Positions 1 to 5,335 of a stretch of 5,335 bases of DNA are shown here, one piece after another. The notes beneath the pieces were generated by a model, which ran no database searches, was not told where the DNA came from, and saw nothing but the letters and a program-made list of their open reading frames with translations. The translations under genes and the position numbers were made by a program. Each line of letters begins with the position of its first letter. Within the stretch, counting starts at the first letter, position 1. Source of the DNA: Stenotrophomonas sp. (GTDB lineage: Bacteria; Pseudomonadota; Gammaproteobacteria; Xanthomonadales; Xanthomonadaceae); assembly GCA_003248565.1 (NCBI GenBank), contig QFOV01000246.1:1-5335 (forward strand), read 5' to 3'.

Positions 1-127
1 CGGCGTTGTGGCAAAAAACGGCGGCCAGTTTAGCGGACTGGGGCGCTGGGGCGGGCTTGCTGGCCTGGGTTGTTCAGGTGTGGGGATCAGCCGCGCGCGT
101 GGAACTGGAGCGGAGCCATGCTCAGCC

Positions 128-250
128 CCCTCCCTTTCGCGCAGCGAAGGGGAGGGCTGGGGAGGGGGTGGCCTTTTGCTTCGGGGTTTGCGGTTGGCGC
201 GAAAAGCACCCCTCCCCAGCCCTCCCCTTGGCCGTTGGCCAAAGGGAGGG
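128..250. repeat. Compound inverted repeat of two opposed hairpin units
   Basis: Unit A (128-170) and unit B (207-250) are inverted copies separated by 36 nt. Each unit carries its own hairpin. In A, 128-140 pairs with 144-156 around a GCA loop; in B, 220-233 pairs with 237-250 around a GTT loop, each with one mismatch that would be a G-U wobble in one transcript strand. The outer segments 157-170 (CTGGGGAGGGGGTG) and 207-219 (CACCCCTCCCCAG) also pair, so the whole could fold as a two-headed structure. The inner loops differ (CGCGCAGCG versus GGCCGTTGGCC) while the flanks are conserved, as expected for diverged copies of a dispersed REP-like family. It starts 10 nt after the receptor stop codon. 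Confidence 0.85.
220..250 (-). terminator. Possible terminator of the TonB-receptor transcript (hairpin of repeat unit B)
   Basis: On the minus strand the receptor stop (263-261) is followed 10 nt later by a strong 14-bp, 3-nt-loop hairpin (250-237 with 233-220). No U-run follows directly; a TTTT occurs only at 205-202. It is therefore not a classic Rho-independent terminator. It could still stop transcription or protect the 3' end of the mRNA. The call rests on position and stem strength. Confidence 0.4.
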
Positions 251-260
251 AGCCAAAGGC

Positions 261-2496
261 TTAGAACTCCGCGCCCACCGTCATGAAAATCTGCCGCGGC
301 GCGCTGGCGTGGATGGCGTAGCGGGTACCGGTGGGGTCGGTCGGCACGAACGAGCTCAGCTGGCCGGCGTAGCGCTTGTTGGTCAGGTTGGTGACGTTCA
401 AGGACACCTTGACGTTCTGCAGGCCCAGGCCGGGGCCGAAGCTGTTGGTCGTTGGTATAGGTGTAGTAGCGCTTGCCGGTGTACTTGCCGCGCAGGCTGG
501 CGAACCAGCCGTCGCGGTTCCAGCTCAGCTCGCTGGATGCCATGCGCTGTGGCGTATCGACGGTGATCTTGCCGGCCACCGGCACGATCGCACCGCCGGA
601 GATGTAATCGTCCTCGTAGGTGGTCTTGTTCCAGGACAGCGCGTTGTACCACTGCAGGCCCTGCGTCGGCTTGAGGATGAAGGTCAGTTCCGCGCCCTGG
701 CTCTTCACCGAGCCGACGTTGATGAAGCGGGTGATGCACTCCGGTCGCGTGCCGACTTCGATGCTGGTGCAGGGGTTGAGCGAGAGCAGGCGGTTGTCGA
801 ACATCACGTGGTACGCAGCCAATGAGGCCTGGTACTTGCTGCCGAAGCTGCGGAAGCCGGCCTCGAAGGTCTTGGACTTCTCCGGTTCCAGCCCGGCGCT
901 GGCGGCAAACGACTCCGGTGAAACCTGCAGCGGGCCGCCGCTGCCGCCGCCGACGAAGGCGGCGATGTTCTCGGCATAGGAGGCGAACAGCTCGTTGTTG
1001 GCATTGAGCTTGAAGCCGACACCCAGCTGCGGCAGCAGCGATTCCTTGGCGGTCAGCGTGCCCGACGCAAGTTTCTGCTCGGTGCCGGGTTTGGCGGTTG
1101 CACGCATGCGGGTGTTCGGGCTCTTGATGCCGATATCCACGGTCAGGCGCTGGTCGAGGAAGCGCATGCGGTCCTGCACGTAGAACTGCCGCGTGCGGAT
1201 GTCGAAGTCCTGGTCGAACAGACGACGGTCCGGGTTCTTGAGGTAGGTGTCGTCGAGGAACGGGCCGTCGATGTAGTAGAAGTTGCGCTCGACGTTGTGG
1301 TCGTTCTGCTCGAACCACAGGCCGGCTTCCAGCTCATGGATGCCGACGTTCCACGACAGCGCAGCGGTCAGGCCCTGGCGATCAATCGTGTAGTTGGTGC
1401 TGCGGATCGAGATCGGCAGCATGCGGTCGGTGCCCGGGTACGAGGGCTGGCCCGGTGCCCACCAGTGGCCCTGGCCACGATTGTCATGGTGGTAGGCAAG
1501 CAGCTTGAGGTTGAGTTCGTCACCGAGATGCAGGCTGGCATCGAGCGAATACAGATTGTCATCGCGCAAGGCGCGGCTCTGGTAGTACGCATCGTCGATG
1601 CTGTTGACGCCGCCAGTGAAGGCGCAGCGCGTGGCGTCGAAGGTCGCTGGCGCGCAGTATGCAGCGGCGACGGCGCGGTCCCAATCCGGCGCGTAGATGT
1701 TCCAGTCGTAGCCCAGTCCACGCTGCAGCATGCTCTTGGACAGATAGGCGTAGTTGGCCTGGCTTGCCCGCGAGGTGGCAACGAAGGCGCCGAAGCGGTG
1801 ATCACCCACGTTCCACACCGCCTTGGCATTGAACTGGCGGGTGGTCTGGTTCTGGTGCGGTGCGGCCCACATGTCGGCATCCTGATGCACGCCGGAGACA
1901 TAAGCAGAGAAACCATTCAGATCGCCGGTATCCACGCGCAGATAGCCACGGCGCTGGTTGTCATCGCCAACGGTGACACTGGCGCGGCCGCCGAATACGG
2001 TGGACGGATCCTGCGAGAAGTACTGGATGGCACCGCCGAGGTTGCTGGTCGAAGCGACGCCCAGCGAGCCGATGCCCTGCGACAACTCGGCGCCGCCCAG
2101 GTTCTCGGCGATGATGGCGCGGGCAATGCTCAGGCCGTTGTAGTTGCCATAGCTGTTGTCGCCGAGCGGGATGCCATCGAGCGTGTAGCCCAGGCGGGTC
2201 TTGTCGAAGCCGCGCAGGCTGATGGTCTGCGATTCCTCGTTGGCACCGAAGGCGTCGTTCGACTGCACGGAGACGCCGGGCAGGCGATCAAGAATTTTCT
2301 GGCCGCTGCTGCCCGGCGGCAACACCTGCTTGTCGACTTCGCCGATGCGTTGCACCTGGCGGGTCTGGCCCTGGCCGATCACCGAGATGGTATCCAGCGT
2401 CTGCGCGGAGGCGCTGTCGGCGGAGTCTGCTTCGGCGTAGGCGTGGCTGGTGCACAGGGCAAGCGTGATGGCGAGGCTGAGGCGTTTGGAAATCAT
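261..2496 (-). CDS. TonB-dependent outer-membrane receptor, frameshifted near its 3' end (possible pseudogene)
   Basis: An outer-membrane active transporter that imports a ligand using TonB-ExbBD energy. ATG at 2496 is the first start after an in-frame stop at 2500-2502. Residues 1-21 are a signal peptide (MISKRLSLAITLALCTSHAYA). A TonB-box-like segment, LDTISVIG, lies at 34-41. The plug domain covers about 50-165, with ILDRLPGVSV at 68-77, SLRGFD at 93-98 and GGAIQYFSQDP at 154-164. A long beta-barrel follows. Cysteine pairs C281/C291 and C576/C587 probably close extracellular loops by disulfides. One extra base at about 447/448 follows D683; skipping it restores N684 onward, including VTNLTNKRYAG and the ending APRQIFMTVGAEF, with terminal Phe744. 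The gene follows the citrate operon on the same strand but after a terminator, so it is probably transcribed separately. Substrate is unknown; citrate or ferric citrate is a context inference. If the shift is real, the product loses its last barrel strands. Confidence 0.93.
445..450 (-). other. Single-base frameshift site in the TonB-dependent receptor
   Basis: Read on the minus strand, codons run Y-T-N-D up to D683 (450-448) and then lose all resemblance to a receptor. Dropping one G of the GG at 447-448 (plus strand) gives N-D-N-S-F-G-P-G and a normal C-terminus ending at TAA (263-261). The simplest reading is a one-base insertion in a two-base run. It may be a true mutation or a sequencing or assembly error; the window alone cannot decide. 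Confidence 0.88.
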
Positions 2497-2505
2497 GGTC
2501 TACCG

Positions 2506-2540
2506 TTCCGTGGGAGGGCCGGCGCGCGCCGGTAACGGAA
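2506..2540 (-). promoter_or_regulatory. Leader hairpin upstream of the TonB receptor, overlapping its ribosome-binding region
   Basis: A perfect 14-bp palindrome CCGGCGCGCGCCGG lies at 2519-2532. It is flanked by complementary arms TTCCGT (minus strand 2540-2535) and ACGGAA (2511-2506). The second arm contains the only purine-rich, Shine-Dalgarno-like stretch before the ATG at 2496, and a clear AGGAG is missing. Folding of the RNA would bury the ribosome-binding region. The inverted repeats are seen directly; a regulatory role, or an alternative role as a DNA operator, is inference. Confidence 0.45.
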
Positions 2541-2555
2541 GGGTGTCGGTGCTTT

Positions 2556-2583
2556 GTTAAAGCTCGTTTACGGTGTCGTCCAA
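2556..2583 (-). promoter_or_regulatory. Candidate sigma70-type promoter for the TonB receptor
   Basis: On the minus strand TTGGAC (2583-2578) and TTTAAC (2561-2556) are separated by 16 nt, each matching four of six consensus bases for -35 and -10. Transcription would begin around 2550, giving a leader of about 50 nt that includes the hairpin at 2506-2540. The matches are moderate. Some promoter is expected between the terminator at 2674-2703 and the start codon. Confidence 0.35.
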
Positions 2584-2673
2584 TTGCGTTGTTTTGCACA
2601 GTATTGGTGACGTGATTCCCGTTTGATGCTGCTCGGAGCAGATGTTCGCGGTGAACGTGGTTACGGTCCGCGC

Positions 2674-2703
2674 AAAGAAAACGCCGCGACAATGCGCGGC
2701 GTT
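2674..2703 (-). terminator. Rho-independent terminator of the porin-citrate carrier-reductase unit
   Basis: On the minus strand AACGCCGCG (2703-2695) pairs perfectly with CGCGGCGTT (2688-2680) around a 6-nt loop, and the stem is followed by TTCTTT (2679-2674). It begins 25 nt after the reductase stop codon. A GC-rich 9-bp stem with a T-rich tail is the classic form. It separates the reductase operon from the TonB receptor further along the same strand. Confidence 0.85.
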
Positions 2704-2728
2704 CGTTGTCGCATCCATGGTCGCAAGA

Positions 2729-3469
2729 TCAACCCATGTACAGGCCACCGTTGACCGGATAGTCAGCGCCGGTCACATAGGCCGCATCATCGCTGGCAAG
2801 CCACGCGCACAGCGCAGCCACTTCCTCTGGCTTGCCGAGGCGGCGGATCGGCACCGAAGCCGCCAAGCGGTCCAGTACGTCCGGCGGAAAGCTGCTGATC
2901 GCCTGGCTGGCGATGTACCCCGGCGAAATGGTGTTGACGGTGACGCCGCGCGCTGCGACTTCCGCGGCCAGCGCACGACTGAAGCCGTGCATCGCGGCCT
3001 TGGCAGTTGCGTAGTTGACCTGGCCGATCTGGCCCTTCTGCGCACTGACCGAGCCGATGTTGATGATGCGGCCCCAGTTCTGGTTGGTCATGCCATCGAC
3101 CACCTGCTTGCTCAGGTTGAACAAGGTGTTGAGGTTGGAGGCGATCACCGCGTTCCAATCCTCGCTGCTCATTTGCCGGAACAGCATGTCGCGGCTGCCG
3201 CCGGAGTTGTTGACCAGTACATCTACTTCACCCACTTCCGCACGCACCTTGGCGAATGCGGCGGCGGTGGAATCCCAGTCGGCGGCATTGCCTTCGGACA
3301 CGATGAAGTCAAAACCGAGTTCGCGCTGCTCGCGGATCCAGTTGGCCTTGCGCGGTGAATCCGGCGCGCAGCCTGCCACCACCGTGTGGCCGGCGCGGGC
3401 CAGGGACTGGCAGATGGCAGTGCCGACACTGCCCATGCCACTGGTGACGTAAGCGATACGTAGCGTCAT
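2729..3469 (-). CDS. phbB: Acetoacetyl-CoA reductase (short-chain dehydrogenase, PhaB/PhbB type)
   Basis: Predicted to reduce acetoacetyl-CoA to 3-hydroxybutyryl-CoA with NADPH in the cytoplasm, the second step of polyhydroxybutyrate synthesis. At 246 residues it has the length of Ralstonia PhaB and, from memory, resembles it throughout (VAGC near 31-34, LGFDFI-SEGN 51-61, GEVDVL 80-85, NGGLYMG end). The Rossmann nucleotide loop is TSGMGSVG (9-16). SDR catalytic residues are N112, S140, Y153 and K157 (YATAK). The usual NNAG motif reads NNSG (87-90). I chose ATG at 3469: it has GGAGAG at 3479-3474, whereas the TTG at 3481 overlaps that ribosome site. It is the last gene before the terminator, 31 nt after the citrate carrier. 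No phaA or phaC is in view, so a PHB role is not shown. A FabG-like 3-oxoacyl reductase is the main alternative. Confidence 0.9.
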   Translation of the reverse strand: MTLRIAYVTSGMGSVGTAICQSLARAGHTVVAGCAPDSPRKANWIREQRELGFDFIVSEGNAADWDSTAAAFAKVRAEVGEVDVLVNNSGGSRDMLFRQMSSEDWNAVIASNLNTLFNLSKQVVDGMTNQNWGRIINIGSVSAQKGQIGQVNYATAKAAMHGFSRALAAEVAARGVTVNTISPGYIASQAISSFPPDVLDRLAASVPIRRLGKPEEVAALCAWLASDDAAYVTGADYPVNGGLYMG

Positions 3470-3473
3470 GGTG

Positions 3474-3479
3474 CTCTCC
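3474..3479 (-). promoter_or_regulatory. Ribosome-binding site that fixes the reductase start
   Basis: GGAGAG on the minus strand lies 4 nt before ATG 3469. It decides against the longer TTG-initiated reading from 3481, whose first codons would lie inside this site. Confidence 0.75.
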
Positions 3480-3500
3480 AATGCGTCAGGTAGGTGCCGC

Positions 3501-4832
3501 TTACGCGGCCAGTGGATACAGGGCGAACAGCAGGCTGCCGGCCATCAGGATCAGTGAGATCAGCACGGCCCACTTCAGGGTGAACTTCTGGTGGTCGGCG
3601 AAATCCACCTTGGCCAGGCCAACCAGCAGATAGGTCGAGGGCACCAGGGGGCTGAGCAGATGCACCGGCTGACCGGCCAGCGAAGCGCGTGCCATTTCCA
3701 CCGGGGTGATGCCGTAGTGACCCGCCGCTTCGGACAGGATCGGCAGCACGCCGAAATAGAAGGCGTCGTTGGACATGAAGAAGGTGAAGGGCATCGATGC
3801 CACGGCGGTGATCACTGCCAGGTAGGGTCCCCAGGCTTCCGGGATCACCGACAGGAAGCCGCGTGACATCGCCTCGACCATGCCGGTGTTGGACAGGATG
3901 CCGGTGAAGATGCCTGCGGCGAAGATCAGTGACACCACCGACAACACATTGCCGGCATGGTTGACCACGCGGCGGCGCTGCTCGGCCAGGTTCGGGTAGT
4001 TGATCACCAGCGCAATCGCGAAGCCGACCATGAACAGGATCGGCATCGGCAGCAGGCCGATCACCAGCGCGGCCATCAACGCCAGGGTCAGGGCGAAGTT
4101 GACCCACAGCAGCTTCGGCCGCTTGGTGTCTTCGGCATCTTCCACCGTCGGCAGTGCATCGCTGTCATCGGAGACACTGGCGTCCATCCACGAGCCGCCG
4201 TGCGGCAGTGCGACTACGCCAAGACGACGGCGTTCCTTCATGCCCAGGTACCAGGCAAGTGCGAGGATGCCGGCGCAGGCCAGCACCATCGCCGGAATCA
4301 GCGGCACGAAGACATCGGCTGGATCCACATGCAGCGCAGTGGCCGCACGTGCGGTCGGGCCGCCCCATGGGGTGAGGTTCATCACGCCACCGGCGAGGAT
4401 GGTCACGCAGGTCATGCTCAGCGCGTTCATGCCCAAGCGACGGTACAGCGGCAGCATCGCCGACACGGTGATCATGTAGGTGGTGGAGCCATCGCCATCG
4501 AGCGAGATCAGCATCGCCAGCACGGCGGTGCCCATCACGATCTTCAGCGGGTCACCCTTGACGATGCGCAGGATGATGCGCACCAGCGGGTCGAACAGGC
4601 CGGCGTCGATCATCACCCCGAAGTAGAGGATGGCGAACATCAGCATCACGCCGGTCGGCGCGATCTTCTTGATGCCGTCGAGCATCATCTCATCGAGGCC
4701 GGCACCGAAGCCGCCGATCAGGGCGAAGACAATGGGTACGGTAATCAGGGCGACCAGCGGCGACAGCCGTTTGCTCATGATGAGATACATGAACGTCAGG
4801 ACCATGCCGAAGCCGAGGATGGTCAGCATCAT
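3501..4832 (-). CDS. citH: CitMHS-family citrate (metal-citrate):proton symporter
   Basis: An inner-membrane secondary transporter, 443 residues, predicted to bring citrate, often as a divalent-metal complex, into the cell with protons. It is hydrophobic throughout, with many membrane segments in two halves joined by a charged cytoplasmic-type loop (about 199-241, rich in D, E, R and K). Conserved-looking polar motifs fall at LDGDGSTTYM (111-120), NLTPWGGPTARAA (152-164), FFMSNDAFYFG (351-361) and QPVHLLSPLVPSTY (388-401), matching what I recall of CitM/CitH/CitN carriers. ATG 4832 is preceded by AAGGAG with a 7-nt gap; the adjacent ATG at 4829 is possible. It sits between a porin gene and a reductase gene with gaps of 39 and 31 nt, indicating one operon. 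In Xanthomonas, citH is reported to be under TctDE two-component control; no such genes are in this window. The exact metal or substrate cannot be read from sequence. Confidence 0.93.
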   Translation of the reverse strand: MMLTILGFGMVLTFMYLIMSKRLSPLVALITVPIVFALIGGFGAGLDEMMLDGIKKIAPTGVMLMFAILYFGVMIDAGLFDPLVRIILRIVKGDPLKIVMGTAVLAMLISLDGDGSTTYMITVSAMLPLYRRLGMNALSMTCVTILAGGVMNLTPWGGPTARAATALHVDPADVFVPLIPAMVLACAGILALAWYLGMKERRRLGVVALPHGGSWMDASVSDDSDALPTVEDAEDTKRPKLLWVNFALTLALMAALVIGLLPMPILFMVGFAIALVINYPNLAEQRRRVVNHAGNVLSVVSLIFAAGIFTGILSNTGMVEAMSRGFLSVIPEAWGPYLAVITAVASMPFTFFMSNDAFYFGVLPILSEAAGHYGITPVEMARASLAGQPVHLLSPLVPSTYLLVGLAKVDFADHQKFTLKWAVLISLILMAGSLLFALYPLAA

Positions 4833-4839
4833 CTGCAGA

Positions 4840-4845
4840 CTCCTT
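4840..4845 (-). promoter_or_regulatory. Ribosome-binding site of the citrate transporter
   Basis: AAGGAG on the minus strand, 7 nt before ATG 4832. This near-perfect Shine-Dalgarno site favours the first of the two tandem ATG codons. Confidence 0.75.
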
Positions 4846-4871
4846 GAAGGGACAGGACGGGGAAGAGGTAT

Positions 4872-5335
4872 TTAGAAATCGAACTGCAGGCGGCCGGTGA
4901 CCGCGCGGGTGTGGTCCACGGTGGTATCGGTCAGGCGGTTGCGGTTGCGGCTTTCAATCAGGTTGAGCATGAAACGCAGGTTGTCGCGCAGGTACCAGTT
5001 GCCGGCCAGCGTCCAGGCTTCGGTGCTGCCGTTGCGCAGGTCGGGCTGGCCATCAAGGTGCTGGTTGCCGCGCATCTGGTCGTAGCGCAGCGCGACTTCG
5101 AACGCGCCGGGCTTGTGGCGGATGTCCTTGATGCGGGCGAAGCGGCCGGTCTTGCGGTCATAGCTGCGCGACTCGCCGGTGACGAACCAGCTGAGCATGC
5201 CGTAGGCCGCCATCACTTCACCGCGCTGCGCGCCATCGTCGAAGGTGGCGCCGCTGAATTCGCCCTGCCATGACAGCGGGCCGCGCACCTGCGCGTATTC
5301 CAGCGACCACTTGTTGACGTCGGTATCGCGACCGG
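4872..5335 (-). CDS. oprO: OprO/OprP-type outer-membrane porin, C-terminal part (runs off the right edge)
   Basis: The last 153 codons are visible; the 5' part lies beyond the window. The reading frame is open to the edge, so the GTG at 5288 is an internal Val, not a start. Features of the Porin_O_P family include WSLEYAQVRGPLSWQGEF, then AYGMLSWFVTGESRSYD, FEVALRYDQMRGN, and WYLRDNLRFMLNLIES near the end, followed by the terminal strand RLQFDF with a C-terminal Phe, the signal for BAM-mediated insertion. OprP and OprO of Pseudomonas take up phosphate and polyphosphate; relatives next to citrate carriers may instead pass citrate or other anions, which is inferred here from position. The stop lies 39 nt upstream of the citrate transporter, so the porin is probably the upstream gene of that operon. 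Its promoter and specificity-determining lysine loop are not visible. Confidence 0.9.
   Translation of the reverse strand, partial: GRDTDVNKWSLEYAQVRGPLSWQGEFSGATFDDGAQRGEVMAAYGMLSWFVTGESRSYDRKTGRFARIKDIRHKPGAFEVALRYDQMRGNQHLDGQPDLRNGSTEAWTLAGNWYLRDNLRFMLNLIESRNRNRLTDTTVDHTRAVTGRLQFDF

Noticed and set aside
1..60. Promoter-like TAAACT on the minus strand upstream of a gene beyond the left edge
   Set aside because: Only a weak -10-like match without a convincing -35, and the putative gene start is outside the window.
6..286. Possible small plus-strand genes at the left edge
   Set aside because: They start at TTG or GTG without a ribosome site, and much of their translation is simply the G- and P-rich hairpin repeat at 128-250.
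398..1318. Open frame of about 306 codons on the minus strand within the receptor gene
   Set aside because: Overlaps the receptor in a different frame over its whole length, and its translation is R-, H-, P- and Q-rich out-of-frame text. Only the last part, past the frameshift at 447/448, resembles anything, and that belongs to the receptor.
1297..2535. Long open frame of about 412 codons on the plus strand opposite the TonB receptor
   Set aside because: It lies wholly antisense to a gene with clear signal peptide, plug and barrel. Its translation is low-complexity A/V/G/R-rich text with no recognisable domain, as expected from GC-rich antisense frames.
2591..2615. Possible Crp/Clp-type site near GCACAGTATTGGTGACGTGA
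   Set aside because: Half-sites resembling TGTG and TCAC are present but wrongly spaced and oriented for the TGTGA-N6-TCACA consensus.
2557..2748. Small minus-strand open frame in the intergenic region between reductase and receptor
   Set aside because: It overlaps the end of the reductase gene and the terminator, and its translation shows no recognisable domain.
3470..3481. Longer reductase start at TTG 3481
   Set aside because: The TTG overlaps the GGAGAG ribosome site of ATG 3469, and PhaB-family proteins normally begin as MT-RIAYVT at 246 residues.
3957..4847. Open frame of about 296 codons on the plus strand opposite the citrate transporter
   Set aside because: Its H-, Q-, D- and R-rich translation is the usual mirror of a hydrophobic membrane-protein gene; no ribosome site or domain was seen.

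Overview
The window is GC-rich and every convincing gene lies on the minus strand. The gene content and protein style suggest a Xanthomonadaceae gammaproteobacterium, most likely Stenotrophomonas or a close relative. This is a judgement from an OprO-type porin next to a CitMHS citrate carrier and a PhaB/PhbB-like reductase, the TonB-receptor style, and GGGGAGGGCTGGGGAGGGG-type intergenic repeats. No database search was possible.

Reading in the direction of transcription (right to left), the window opens with the C-terminal part of an OprO/OprP-type outer-membrane porin (4872-5335, running off the right edge). After 39 nt comes a complete CitMHS-family citrate transporter (3501-4832). After another 31 nt comes a complete acetoacetyl-CoA reductase (2729-3469). 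The short gaps, shared strand and a Rho-independent terminator at 2674-2703 support one transcription unit, porin-citrate carrier-reductase, whose promoter lies outside the window. It reads as outer-membrane entry, inner-membrane uptake of citrate, and a reductase acting on the acetyl-CoA side of metabolism.

A 232-nt intergenic region (2497-2728) holds that terminator, a possible sigma70 promoter, and a leader hairpin that could cover the ribosome-binding region of the next gene. That gene is a TonB-dependent outer-membrane receptor of 744 codons (261-2496). Its frame is broken by one extra base at about 447/448, 61 codons before the natural end. Without the extra base the protein ends in a textbook TonB-receptor C-terminus with terminal Phe. 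With it, the frame stays open to the left edge of the window. Its position suggests a link to citrate or ferric-citrate uptake, but the substrate is not shown by the sequence.

Immediately downstream is a compound inverted repeat (128-250): two hairpin units facing each other, typical of a dispersed repeat pair, which may also end transcription. In bases 1-127 I see no supportable gene. No RNA genes, CRISPR arrays or insertion sequences were seen.
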